Positions 6,306 through 14,010 of a stretch of 16,251 nt of DNA are shown in pieces; the stretch's first letter is position 1; the number at the start of each line of letters is the position of its first letter. The DNA lies in NCBI GenBank assembly GCA_964447925.1, contig CAYUUP010000027.1, positions 1 to 16,251 of the forward strand. The letters run 5' to 3'. Made by a program: the position numbers and the translations under genes. Under the pieces are notes generated by a model. That model saw nothing but the letters and a program-made list of their open reading frames with translations. It made no database searches and was not told the origin of the DNA. The DNA is from CAYUUP01 sp964447925 (GTDB lineage Bacteria > Bacillota > Clostridia > Oscillospirales > Oscillospiraceae).

Positions 6306-6337
6306 GCGATATCATCCTGGGGCCAGGATGATATCGC
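6306..6337. repeat. 32-base near-perfect palindrome in a divergent promoter region
   Basis: Two 15-base arms (GCGATATCATCCTGG at 6306-6320 and its exact complement at 6323-6337) flank just GG. It lies in the 254-base gap between the divergent DUF3048 and DUF4364 genes, 116 bases from the first start codon and 42 bases upstream of the -35 element of the second. No T run follows on either strand, so it is not a typical terminator. It could be an operator, a protein-binding chromosomal site or a repeat-element hairpin. No second copy was seen in this window. The rest of the gap shows only the promoter at 6380-6408. Confidence 0.7.
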
Positions 6338-6379
6338 CGGCCAGCCCTGCCAATGTCTCCGTCCGTCAAAATGGGGGGC

Positions 6380-6408
6380 TTGTCTTTTCGGCTCGAATCA
6401 GGTATAAT
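6380..6408 (+). promoter_or_regulatory. sigma-A-type promoter of the DUF4364 gene
   Basis: TTGTCT (6380-6385) and a perfect TATAAT (6403-6408) are separated by 17 bases. Transcription would start near 6415, 30 bases ahead of the start codon. This rules out the longer upstream frame for DUF4364, which would begin before the promoter. Confidence 0.78.
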
Positions 6409-6444
6409 CAAGACCATAAATCAAATGTGTCAGGAGGGTTGAGG

Positions 6445-6966
6445 ATGGAGCGGAACTTTATTCAGGGCAAGCTGGAGATTAAGCTGCTGCTGCTGTATCT
6501 GCTGAATCAAATCAACTATCCCATCGACCAGAGTCTGCTGGTTCATACGGCCCAGGTGGACGGCGGTGTGGACTATTTCCTGCTGGCTGATGCGCTGGGA
6601 GATCTGACAGCCCGGGGCCATGTGAACTGCCAGGAGGGGCTATATACCATCACATCCCGGGGGCGTGAGGATTTGGAGAGCTGTCTGGATGCCTTGCCCT
6701 ACTCCGTCCAAATACGCTGTGAACAGGCGGCGGCGTCCGCCAACGAGACCCTTTTCGCACTCTACCGGGCAAGAACCCGGACAGAACCGGGGACGGAGGG
6801 GGGCTGGATAGCCCATATGACCCTGCTGGATGAGACGGGACAGCCGGTTTTGAAGCTGGAGCTGGCAGCCGCTGAGGAGAAAATGGCCGCTACCCTGTGC
6901 CGCCGGTTTGAGCGGCAGCCTGACCAGGTGCTGCAGGCCATTCGAGATGTGCTTACTGATGACTGA
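6445..6966 (+). CDS. DUF4364 family protein (winged-helix-like)
   Basis: The product is a 173-residue cytoplasmic protein matching the DUF4364 family of Clostridia. Its N-terminal half (MERNFIQGKLEIKLLLLYLL..., ALGDLTARGHV..., GLYTITSRGREDLE) reads like a winged-helix domain of the kind in PadR/MarR-like regulators, with helix 1, a recognition-like helix and a beta wing. The C-terminal half holds a beta-strand-rich segment (GGWIAHMTLLDETGQPVLKLEL). DNA binding is suspected from fold only. The start ATG at 6445 has AGGAGGG 6 bases upstream. The stop overlaps the start of the downstream CmpB-like gene by 8 bases, so the two are likely translated together. Confidence 0.85.
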   Translation: MERNFIQGKLEIKLLLLYLLNQINYPIDQSLLVHTAQVDGGVDYFLLADALGDLTARGHVNCQEGLYTITSRGREDLESCLDALPYSVQIRCEQAAASANETLFALYRARTRTEPGTEGGWIAHMTLLDETGQPVLKLELAAAEEKMAATLCRRFERQPDQVLQAIRDVLTDD

Positions 6967-7807
6967 ACCGATACTGCTTGGGATGTCCCTCCCCCAGATA
7001 TTTCTTTACTTCCTGTGGTATTCCTTCTTGGGATGGGCCATGGAGACTGCTTTCTGCTCCATTCAGGAGAAGCGGTTTGTGGCGCGGGGATTCCTTAAGG
7101 GACCTATCTGCCCCATCTACGGGGTGGGGGTGCTGATGATGATAGTCTGCCTGACCCCGCTGATCTCCATCCCACCACTGTTCTATGCGGCAGCGCTGGT
7201 CAGTATGTCCGCCTGGGAATATCTGGTGGGCTGGCTTCTGGAGGTCACCACTCACATGAAATATTGGGACTACAGCAATGTCCCGCTGAACCTCCACGGC
7301 CGTATCTGTCTACCTGTCTCTCTGTGGTGGGGGCTGGCGGCTTACCTGGTCATCCGGCTTATCCACCCCGCCAGCGTTTCCCTGATGGCGCGGGTGCCGA
7401 CATTTATGCAGCAGTGTCTGGCTGCGGTTCTGCTGGTGGATATCGTGACCACCTTGCGGAAGCTGGTTCTGACCACCCGAACGATCGCCTGGGCGGAACA
7501 GCTGCGCCAGCAGATGGAGGATATCAATGGGCGCCTCCGCCAGCAGCTGGGAGAGGCCGGCGAAAGCCTCCGCAAGAAAGCGGACGAGGCCCTGCTCCAG
7601 GCTGAACTGCTGAAGCTAGAGGCCCGACATTCCGAGCTGCTGCGCCAGGCGGAGCGGCATTCCGAGCGGTTCCGCAGACGGTACTCCCGGCTCTCATCTT
7701 CCCCGTACGCCCGTACGTTGGCCGAACTGCGGGCCAGAGGTGCTGGGAAGCTCAGCGCCCTGCGGGAGAAGAAGGAGAAAAAGAAAGCAAAAGACCCGGA
7801 CGAATGA
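6959..7807 (+). CDS. CmpB-like membrane protein (putative ABC transporter permease, PF06541)
   Basis: This 282-residue protein has an N-terminal multi-pass membrane domain and a charged C-terminal tail. The signature features of the ABC_trans_CmpB family are present: FLYFLWYSFLGWAMETAF, RGFLKGPICPIYGVG, SAWEYLVGWLLE and the WDYS..PLNLHGRICLPVSLWWG block. About five hydrophobic segments are visible within residues 10-170. The tail (about 175-282) is rich in Arg, Glu and Lys and looks like a long coiled coil ending in a very basic stretch. Despite the family name, no ATPase or other transporter part is nearby, so transport is not proven. The start ATG at 6959 lies inside the DUF4364 gene without a strong ribosome-binding site of its own, so coupling is likely; ATG at 6983 is an alternative. 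Confidence 0.82.
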   Translation: MTEPILLGMSLPQIFLYFLWYSFLGWAMETAFCSIQEKRFVARGFLKGPICPIYGVGVLMMIVCLTPLISIPPLFYAAALVSMSAWEYLVGWLLEVTTHMKYWDYSNVPLNLHGRICLPVSLWWGLAAYLVIRLIHPASVSLMARVPTFMQQCLAAVLLVDIVTTLRKLVLTTRTIAWAEQLRQQMEDINGRLRQQLGEAGESLRKKADEALLQAELLKLEARHSELLRQAERHSERFRRRYSRLSSSPYARTLAELRARGAGKLSALREKKEKKKAKDPDE

Positions 7808-7814
7808 AAAGAAA

Positions 7815-7837
7815 GGGTTGCTCGCTATAGGCAGCCC
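7815..7837 (-). terminator. weak terminator-like hairpin between convergent genes
   Basis: Reading leftward, GGGCTGC and GCAACCC pair at 6 of 7 positions around a 9-base loop and are followed by TTTCTTTTC. This is 7 bases after the PucR-type gene's stop. The mismatch makes it a weak call. Confidence 0.35.
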
Positions 7838-7844
7838 AAATCCG

Positions 7845-9149
7845 TCACAGCCCGGGGGTATTATTGCTGTTCATTTCATAGAGCAGACTGGCACTGTCGT
7901 TTCGGCTGCCTGGCTCACACTCCAGAAGCAGGAAGCTGCACAGCAAATTCAAGCTGGTGCGCTCGTCTTCATAGGGCAGGTCAAAAAGGTCTGCAATGCG
8001 GTTTAGGCGGTAGAGCAGGGTGTTCCGGTGGATATTCAACCGGGCTGCTGTCCGGTCCTTGTTGTGCATACTGAAGCTGTAGGCCCGGAGGGTATTGTAA
8101 TACTCTGTATTATTTGCTTTGTCGTAGTCCTGAATCTGCCGGATCAGGGGATGGATAAAGACGGAGGAGTCCTCCTGCTTCAGGCAGCTGATGAAGATGG
8201 GCAGGGGCATGAAGTCCAGAAAGACGGCGGGCTTGTCATAATTGATGGTGACGGCCAGCTGTGCGGTGACCTTAGCCTGGCGGTAGCAGGGGTAGATCTG
8301 GCCAATGTCGGAAAAGCGGTTGGACAGGCCGGACATCATATCGTGGCGCTTAAAGTAGTCAAAGAGCTTCTGCACAAAGCTGTTGGTTTCCGGTCGGAGA
8401 TAACGTTCCCGCCCGTGGAATTTAATCTCCCCAATGAGAGTGACGATGGAGTCATCATAGACCACAGAAATAATATTGCGGTACATCTGCTGGAGCTGGG
8501 TGATACTGTACTCGGCAAAAGCCCGCTGGGAGGCCCTCTGGCCGATGGGCGTCACCAGGACAGCGTAGTCTCCGGCTACCTCGGAGGACACAACCTCCTT
8601 AGCCAGCTGGAACAGATGGGGCGGCGTCTGCTCGTCCAGCAAATCCCGGAACTTGGTGTTCAACGAGAGGTGCCAGGTGGAGAGGCCCTGCTGTCGGCTT
8701 TCGATCTTGATGCAGATGGCATCCAGCATCAGCTGGACGATGGCAAAGTCCTCATCCTGGGCGGGACGCTGGCCCATGGAGATGATCACATGGCCCAGCA
8801 CCTGTTTGTCCCGCACGACCTCAGCAAAAATACAAGGCTGCTGAGTACAGGAGCCGGTGTTGGCATAGAAGGGACGGTAGAAGGGTTCCTCGCCGGAGAG
8901 AAATTCGTCCAAGACAGACATGACCCGATCCCGGTTCACTGTCTTTTCGGCTACGATAGCGTCCCAGGCAGGATTGCCAATGGGCAGATTGGGATAGAGA
9001 TTGGCCACCCGAAAATACTGATCGACAAAGAGTACAGGATGCTCAAAGAGTTGGTATGCGGCCTGAATGATGGCGTCTACTCCGTTAGTCCGCACCGCTT
9101 CAAAGAACAGACGGTAGGCCCGATCCAGCCGGGAAACAGGATCCTTCAT
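7845..9149 (-). CDS. PucR/CdaR-type transcriptional regulator
   Basis: This 434-residue regulator carries a C-terminal PucR-type helix-turn-helix domain (about residues 352-410). The pattern AYSFSMHNKDRTAARLNIH followed by RNTLLYRLNRIADLFDL is the standard signature of this family. The N-terminal two thirds contain predicted mixed alpha/beta sensory parts, but no named ligand-binding domain could be recognised with confidence. Family members activate catabolic genes in response to purines, sugar acids and other small molecules. The start is ATG at 9149, with AGGAGGT 6 bases upstream; the frame upstream to 9233 lies over the promoter. The gene is divergent from a GH25 lysozyme 130 bases away, but a functional link to it is only a guess. 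Confidence 0.88.
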   Translation of the reverse strand: MKDPVSRLDRAYRLFFEAVRTNGVDAIIQAAYQLFEHPVLFVDQYFRVANLYPNLPIGNPAWDAIVAEKTVNRDRVMSVLDEFLSGEEPFYRPFYANTGSCTQQPCIFAEVVRDKQVLGHVIISMGQRPAQDEDFAIVQLMLDAICIKIESRQQGLSTWHLSLNTKFRDLLDEQTPPHLFQLAKEVVSSEVAGDYAVLVTPIGQRASQRAFAEYSITQLQQMYRNIISVVYDDSIVTLIGEIKFHGRERYLRPETNSFVQKLFDYFKRHDMMSGLSNRFSDIGQIYPCYRQAKVTAQLAVTINYDKPAVFLDFMPLPIFISCLKQEDSSVFIHPLIRQIQDYDKANNTEYYNTLRAYSFSMHNKDRTAARLNIHRNTLLYRLNRIADLFDLPYEDERTSLNLLCSFLLLECEPGSRNDSASLLYEMNSNNTPGL

Positions 9150-9195
9150 TGGCGCACCTCCTCGCAGGGACATTTGAATTTGGATTCTTGCCAAT

Positions 9196-9224
9196 AGTAT
9201 AGCGGATTTTTTGTCAAAATGCAA
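9196..9224 (-). promoter_or_regulatory. sigma-A-type promoter of the PucR-type gene
   Basis: Reading leftward, TTGCAT (9224-9219) and TATACT (9201-9196) are 17 bases apart, with transcription expected near 9189. A rightward TATAAA at 9243-9248 could be the -10 of the GH25 gene, but no good -35 element was found for it. The repeated ATGCAA at 9219 and 9233 is a possible regulator half-site. Confidence 0.6.
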
Positions 9225-9279
9225 GAAATCCAATGCAAAAAATATAAAATCCAGGGGGATTGCAGGGAGTTGATACTGG

Positions 9280-10149
9280 ATGAGGAAAAAGCACTGGCGG
9301 CGATGGCTGGAACTGGGCGGACTGGCGGCTTACTGCTGCCTGGCGGTAGTTCTTTTCCGCGGGCCGATCCAGACTGTTCTGACGGCGGCGGAAAACGGCA
9401 CACAGGAGCAGCTGGAAGATAGCAACGGCGGCGGGAATACGGTCACAGTCGCGGGACAGACAGTAGAGGTCAATTCCGATTTGGCGGCCAATGCCTACAC
9501 CGAGGATGACTTCTCCGTCTCCGGGGACGATATCGTTTATATTTCTGGCGAAGCAAAATACGGCATTGATGTCTCATCCCATCAGGGAGAGATCGACTGG
9601 GCTGCCGTGGCCGCTGATGGGGTGGATTTTGCCATGATCCGGGCGGCCTACCGGGGCTATACGGAGGGCGGCCTGAATGAGGATGACTGCTTCCGCCAGA
9701 ATATCACCGCCGCCTTGGAAAATGGCATCGACGTGGGGGCCTATCTCTTTTCCCAGGCGATCTCTGTGGTGGAGGCGAAGGAGGAGGCCCGGTTTGTGCT
9801 GGAGCTGCTGTCCGATTATGACTTCACCGGGCCAGTGGTCTATGACTGGGAGCCGATAACTGACCGGGAGGCCAGAACCGACAGCGTCACAGGGGAGGAT
9901 CTGACGGCCTTTGCGCTGGCTTTCTGCCAGGTCATCGGAGAGACAGGCTATACGCCCATGCTCTATTTCAATGGCTCCCTGGGCTATCTGTATTATGATC
10001 TGAGTCAGCTCCAGGATTATGCGGTGTGGTATGCCGACTATGGCAGATATCCCGAATTTGCCTACGCCTTTTCCATCTGGCAGTGGACAAACAGCGGCAC
10101 GGTGGAGGGCGTTTCCGGAAAGGTAGACCGGAATATTTGGTTTGAATAG
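9280..10149 (+). CDS. membrane-anchored GH25 lysozyme-type muramidase
   Basis: This 289-residue cell-wall hydrolase of glycoside hydrolase family 25 cleaves the MurNAc-GlcNAc bond of peptidoglycan. A basic N-terminus (RKKHWRR) and a hydrophobic segment (about 11-27) suggest an uncleaved membrane anchor or signal. A low-complexity linker leads to the catalytic domain from about residue 93. Catalytic-site residues are in place: D97 in YGIDVSSHQG, and D189 and E191 in VVYDWEP. The C-terminal FSIWQWTNSGTVEGVSGKVDRNIW is typical of the family. The start ATG at 9280 has AGGGAG 10 bases upstream. There are no cell-wall-binding repeats, unlike phage endolysins, and no holin or phage genes nearby, so a housekeeping or sporulation role in wall turnover is likelier than a prophage one. 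Confidence 0.92.
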   Translation: MRKKHWRRWLELGGLAAYCCLAVVLFRGPIQTVLTAAENGTQEQLEDSNGGGNTVTVAGQTVEVNSDLAANAYTEDDFSVSGDDIVYISGEAKYGIDVSSHQGEIDWAAVAADGVDFAMIRAAYRGYTEGGLNEDDCFRQNITAALENGIDVGAYLFSQAISVVEAKEEARFVLELLSDYDFTGPVVYDWEPITDREARTDSVTGEDLTAFALAFCQVIGETGYTPMLYFNGSLGYLYYDLSQLQDYAVWYADYGRYPEFAYAFSIWQWTNSGTVEGVSGKVDRNIWFE

Positions 10150-10212
10150 GATCAAGGCGGTTTTGAATTTGCCACAGCGCTTTTACATTGAAAATACCAG
10201 GACTCCCTGGCC

Positions 10213-10241
10213 TTGACGGGCCGCCATAAAACGGCTATAAT
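10213..10241 (+). promoter_or_regulatory. strong sigma-A-type promoter of the mrnC-rqcH operon
   Basis: TTGACG (10213-10218) and a perfect TATAAT (10236-10241) lie 17 bases apart. Transcription should start near 10248, giving a leader of about 34 bases before mrnC. This is the best promoter in the window. Confidence 0.85.
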
Positions 10242-10281
10242 ACAGAAAAGATATCACTGACACAGAAAGGCGGCGGGAGCC

Positions 10282-10686
10282 GTGGAGGACTATTTTGCCC
10301 CGGAGCTGGGACGGGAGGAGCTGGCGGCCATCAGTAGCCTGGGGCTAGCCCATATGGGGGACGCCGTCTATGAGCTGCTGGTGCGAAGCTGGCTCTGCAC
10401 CCATGGCCGGGCCACCAAAAATCACCTCCACCGGGAGACAGTGGCCCGCGTTTGCGCCCCGGCCCAGGCGAGGGCCCTTCTCCGTATCCGCCCCCTGCTG
10501 TCGGATGCGGAGGAGGCGGTGGCCCGGCGGGGCCGCAACGCCAACATTCACTTAATTCCAAAGGGGGCTAGCCGGGCGGAGTACGCCCAGGCCACAGCCC
10601 TGGAGACCCTGTTTGGCTGGCTCTACCTCAGCGGCCAGAGGGATCGGGCGGGAGAGCTGTTCAACGTCATTATGGAGGAACAGTAG
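10282..10686 (+). CDS. mrnC: Mini-ribonuclease III
   Basis: The product is a 134-residue RNase III-fold nuclease without a double-stranded RNA-binding domain. In B. subtilis, Mini-III trims the ends of 23S rRNA precursor in the assembling large subunit. The catalytic signature LAHMGDAVYELLVRSWL (residues 23-39) and the second acidic site in ATALETLFGWLYLSGQ (residues 104-119) fit the Mini-III subgroup, as does the short length. GTG at 10282 is the start, with GGGAG and AAAGG sequences 4-15 bases upstream. A strong promoter lies directly ahead. The next gene, rqcH, starts 59 bases later, so the two probably share a message and both work on ribosomes. Confidence 0.93.
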   Translation: MEDYFAPELGREELAAISSLGLAHMGDAVYELLVRSWLCTHGRATKNHLHRETVARVCAPAQARALLRIRPLLSDAEEAVARRGRNANIHLIPKGASRAEYAQATALETLFGWLYLSGQRDRAGELFNVIMEEQ

Positions 10687-10745
10687 GCGGGGAGATTGGC
10701 CCGTTGTTCCCCGCTGAGCGTATATCGGTCAAGGAGGAGTCGGCC

Positions 10746-12485
10746 ATGCCCATGGATGCCGTCTGCATGACTGCCGTGGTGAGGGAACTGCAAGCCCCTC
10801 TTGTTGGCGCGAAAATTGAAAAAATATACCAGCCTGGCCGGGATGAGGTGGTCCTCTCCCTCCGGGGCGGCGCTGGTCGGGTCAGGCTGCTGCTGACGGC
10901 CAATCCCGCTTGTCCCCGGCTCCAGCTGACGGAGACAGAACGGGAGAATCCTGCCTCGCCCCCTATGCTCTGTATGCTGCTCCGCAAACATTTGAGCGGT
11001 GGGCGTATTCTCTCCCTGACCCAGCCCCCGTTGGAGCGTATTGCGATTTTAGAGATGGAGACACTGGATGAGCTGGGGGATCGCTGCCGCAGGAAGCTGA
11101 TTTTAGAGGCCATGGGCCGCCGCTCCAACCTTATCCTAGTGGACGGTGAGGGCCGCATCATCGACTGCTTGCGCCGGGTAGACGCCGGGATGTCGGAGCA
11201 GCGGCAGTTGCTGCCTGGCCTGCTTTACCGCCTGCCTCCGGCTCATGGGAAGCACAATCCGCTGGAGGAAACAGAGGAGAGCCTTGCTGCCCTGCTGGCC
11301 GGGGCGGCTGGAGATCCCCGGCTGGACGGCTGGATGCTGGACACCTTTGGAGGGCTGTCCCCCCTGCTTTGCCGGGAAATTACCTATCGGGCCACCGGGG
11401 AGACGGATACCCGGCTCTCCCAGGCGGGGGAGACGGGTAAGGCCCGTCTGCTGGAAGAATTTTCTGCCCTGCTGGAACAATTCCGTCGGGGAGACTTCAC
11501 CCCCACTCTTTTGCTGAGGGAGGGGGCGCCCAAGGACTTCAGTGTCCTGCCCATCCTGCAATATGGCCCGGCCATGGAGTGCCGGACGTGTACCAGCTTT
11601 TCCGCCCTGCTGGACAGCTTCTATGCCGCACGGGATACCGCCCAGCGGGTGCAGCAAAAGGGCGGCGGCATGATCCGCTCTGTCACTACACTGCGGGACA
11701 GGACGGCCCGGAGACTGGAACGGCAGCGGAAAGAGCTGGCAGCCACAGAGAACCGGGAGTGGCTCCGGCAGCAGGGGGATATTATCACCTCCAACCTGTA
11801 TCAGATGGGGCGGGGGATGAAGACGCTCCGGGCGGTGAACTATTATGATGAGACTGGCGCGGAAGTCAGTATCCCGCTGGATCCCCTGCTGACCCCTCAA
11901 CAAAACGCTGCTTCCTATTACAAACGGTATAATAAGGCCAAAACAGCCCACAGAGTTTTACAGGAGCAGCTGGAAACCGGAAAAAAAGAACTGGACTATC
12001 TGGAAAGCGTGCTGGAAACCCTCCACCGGGCAGAAGGCGAGCGTGATCTGAATGAAATCCGCCAGGAGTTGGAGGATGCGGGTTATCTCCGACGGAAAAA
12101 GCAGTCCGGCAAGAAGGAGAAGCGGCCTGTGAGCAAGCCGCTGGAATTTCAGACGGCGGCGGGTCTGCGTATCTCCGTGGGGCGGAACAATCTGCAAAAT
12201 GACAGGCTCACCTGTAAGCTGGCCCATAAGAGTGACCTGTGGTTCCACGTCCAGGGCATCCACGGTGCCCACGTCATTCTGTGGACGGAGGGCCGGCAAC
12301 CGGACGGGGAAAGTATGTCCCGGGCCGCTCGGCTGGCGGCTTACTACTCCCAAGGACGGGAGGGACATAACATCCCAGTAGATTATACCCAGGTACGCTA
12401 TGTGAAGAAGCCCGCCGGGGCCAGGCCAGGTATGGTGATCTATACCACCTATTCCACGTCTTGGGTCACGCCGGAGGGCCCCTGA
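10746..12485 (+). CDS. rqcH: RqcH, NFACT-family ribosome quality-control factor (Rqc2 homolog)
   Basis: This 579-residue protein is formerly annotated as a fibronectin-binding protein. RqcH binds the 50S subunit blocked by peptidyl-tRNA and recruits Ala-tRNA to add C-terminal alanine tails that mark the chain for degradation. The NFACT-N domain is at the start (MDAVCMTAVVRELQAPLVGAK...), a long charged coiled-coil middle follows (about 310-450), and the NFACT-R/DUF814 domain closes the protein (GRNNLQNDRLT..., KSDLWFHVQGIHGAHVIL, about 470-560). Residues 97-98 are ER where B. subtilis RqcH has D97-R98, and E121-A122-M123 stand at the second conserved site. The start ATG at 10746 has AAGGAGGA 8 bases upstream; ATG at 10752 is a close alternative. 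Confidence 0.94.
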   Translation: MPMDAVCMTAVVRELQAPLVGAKIEKIYQPGRDEVVLSLRGGAGRVRLLLTANPACPRLQLTETERENPASPPMLCMLLRKHLSGGRILSLTQPPLERIAILEMETLDELGDRCRRKLILEAMGRRSNLILVDGEGRIIDCLRRVDAGMSEQRQLLPGLLYRLPPAHGKHNPLEETEESLAALLAGAAGDPRLDGWMLDTFGGLSPLLCREITYRATGETDTRLSQAGETGKARLLEEFSALLEQFRRGDFTPTLLLREGAPKDFSVLPILQYGPAMECRTCTSFSALLDSFYAARDTAQRVQQKGGGMIRSVTTLRDRTARRLERQRKELAATENREWLRQQGDIITSNLYQMGRGMKTLRAVNYYDETGAEVSIPLDPLLTPQQNAASYYKRYNKAKTAHRVLQEQLETGKKELDYLESVLETLHRAEGERDLNEIRQELEDAGYLRRKKQSGKKEKRPVSKPLEFQTAAGLRISVGRNNLQNDRLTCKLAHKSDLWFHVQGIHGAHVILWTEGRQPDGESMSRAARLAAYYSQGREGHNIPVDYTQVRYVKKPAGARPGMVIYTTYSTSWVTPEGP

Positions 12486-12502
12486 GACATTTTATATATT
12501 CA

Positions 12503-12531
12503 GCCGGCTCCCCGTCCCGGGGCGTACCGGC
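12503..12531 (+). promoter_or_regulatory. interrupted hairpin in the rqcH-pepV gap
   Basis: GCCGG (12503-12507) pairs with CCGGC (12527-12531), and inside it CCCC (12510-12513) pairs with GGGG (12519-12522). The structure ends 4 bases before the AAAGGAGA ribosome-binding site of the dipeptidase gene. No T run follows, so it is not an obvious terminator; it may tune transcript processing or translation. A weak call. Confidence 0.3.
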
Positions 12532-12551
12532 AGGGAAAGGAGAATTTTGAC

Positions 12552-13988
12552 ATGAAGGCCTATTACAATGAGATTGACCAGTGGTTTTCCGACCACCAGG
12601 GGCAGCTTGTAGACGGACTACGGCGGCTGGTGGCCGTCCCCAGCGTCAGGGGGGAAGCCGAACAGGGGACACCCTTTGGTCCCGGTCCCCGGCAGGCGCT
12701 GGAGGAGGCAAAAAAGCTGGCGGAGGAGTGGGGATTTATAGCCAGCTCCTATGATAACCGGCTGATGGTCATTCCGTTGGCTGAGGATCAAGAGGACATC
12801 CTGCATATCCTGGCCCATATGGATGTGGTGGCTCCTGGCGAAGGCTGGGATACAGACCCCTATCAGTTGGAGGAGAAGGACGGTCTCCTCTATGGCCGGG
12901 GAGTGGACGATGACAAGGGACCCGCAGTGGCCGCTCTGCTGGCCATGCAGTGCGCCCGGGAGTTGGGGCTGCCTCTCCGGAGCAATGTCCGGTTGCTGCT
13001 GGGCAGCAATGAGGAGACGGACATGGACGAGGATGTGGGCTACTACTATGCCCGTGAGCCATATGCCCCTTACACCCTCTCTCCCGATGCCAGCTTCCCT
13101 ATTATTAACATTGAGAAGGGACACTACGCCCCCAGCCTCCGCAAGAGCTGGACGGCATCCGCCGCCCTGCCGCGTGTGACATCCCTCTCCGGCGGCATCC
13201 GGGTGAATGTGGCGCCGGGGAATGCCAGCGCCGTTTTGATGGGGCTTTCCATGGAGGAGATTCAGGCGGCGGCGGACGAGATCTCCACGCCGGGGGTGTC
13301 CTTCACACTGACGGAGGAGGGGGAAGAAATCCGCATCCGGGCCACAGGCAAGGCCGCCCATGCGTCCACTCCGGAGGAGGGGGCCAATGCCATCACCGCC
13401 CTGCTGACCCTGCTGGCCGCTCTGCCCTTGGCAGACTGCTCCTCCACTGCGGCCCTCCGGGAGCTGGCGAAATACTTCCCCTACGGGGACAATGGCGGGG
13501 CCGCCCTGGGCATCAGCCAGTCTGACCACTCTGGCCCGCTGACTTTGACACTCTCTCTGCTGGCACTGGACGAGACTTCTGCCAAGGCCCGGTTTGATTC
13601 CAGAGTGCCGATCTGCGCCACAGCGGGAAATTGCTCCGATCTGGTGCGGGGGGCGCTGGAACCGCTGGGCTGGACGCTGAAGGGAGAGATGCAGCCCGCC
13701 CACGAAGTGCCGGAGGACTCCCCCTTCATCCGTACCCTGCTGGCCTCCTATGAGGAATTCACCGGTGAGAAGGGAGAATGCGTTGCCATCGGCGGGGGGA
13801 CTTACGTTCACGGCATCCCCGGCGGGGTGGCCTATGGCGCTGCCATGCCGGGCTACGACACCGGGCTTCATGGCCCTAACGAGCATATCCCCCTGAAGTA
13901 CCTCATCACCATGGGGAAAATCTATGCCCGGGTGATTCTGGAGCTGTGCGGAGAGGGTGAAAGTCCCGGCAAAGCCGATAAGGTATGA
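12552..13988 (+). CDS. PepV/Sapep-type M20 dipeptidase
   Basis: This 478-residue cytoplasmic zinc metallopeptidase of family M20 belongs to the PepV/Sapep group, which cleaves dipeptides and some beta-alanyl or D-amino dipeptides. The metal and catalytic residues are visible: H89 and D91 in LAHMDVV, the aspartates before K122 in GRGVDDDKGP, E154-E155 in GSNEETD, D179 in SPDASFP, the lid-domain histidine in GKAAHAS, and the C-terminal histidine in LHGPNEHIP. The length is about normal for the group. The start ATG at 12552 has AAAGGAGA 8 bases upstream. It follows rqcH by 66 bases on the same strand and precedes the repressor gene by 22 bases. It probably feeds amino acids from peptide breakdown back to the cell. 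The exact substrate is unknown. Confidence 0.93.
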   Translation: MKAYYNEIDQWFSDHQGQLVDGLRRLVAVPSVRGEAEQGTPFGPGPRQALEEAKKLAEEWGFIASSYDNRLMVIPLAEDQEDILHILAHMDVVAPGEGWDTDPYQLEEKDGLLYGRGVDDDKGPAVAALLAMQCARELGLPLRSNVRLLLGSNEETDMDEDVGYYYAREPYAPYTLSPDASFPIINIEKGHYAPSLRKSWTASAALPRVTSLSGGIRVNVAPGNASAVLMGLSMEEIQAAADEISTPGVSFTLTEEGEEIRIRATGKAAHASTPEEGANAITALLTLLAALPLADCSSTAALRELAKYFPYGDNGGAALGISQSDHSGPLTLTLSLLALDETSAKARFDSRVPICATAGNCSDLVRGALEPLGWTLKGEMQPAHEVPEDSPFIRTLLASYEEFTGEKGECVAIGGGTYVHGIPGGVAYGAAMPGYDTGLHGPNEHIPLKYLITMGKIYARVILELCGEGESPGKADKV

Positions 13989-14010
13989 AACGCGACAGGG
14001 AGGGATCGTC

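Noticed and set aside
6223..6444. Long upstream extension of the DUF4364 gene
   Set aside because: It runs through the palindrome and the promoter; the ATG at 6445 has a strong ribosome-binding site and gives the family N-terminus.
8028..9197. 389-codon rightward frame opposite the PucR-type gene
   Set aside because: It is the antisense shadow of the regulator; it lacks a ribosome-binding site and a recognisable domain.
9328..9342. Lipobox-like LAAYC in the GH25 protein
   Set aside because: Tyr directly before the Cys does not fit a lipobox; a plain membrane anchor is more likely.
9280..10149. Prophage endolysin interpretation of the GH25 gene
   Set aside because: There are no phage genes, holin or cell-wall-binding repeats, and the protein has its own membrane anchor.
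12461..12500. Possible promoter TTGGGT ... TATATT before the dipeptidase gene
   Set aside because: The spacing between the elements is about 28 bases, far from the usual 17.
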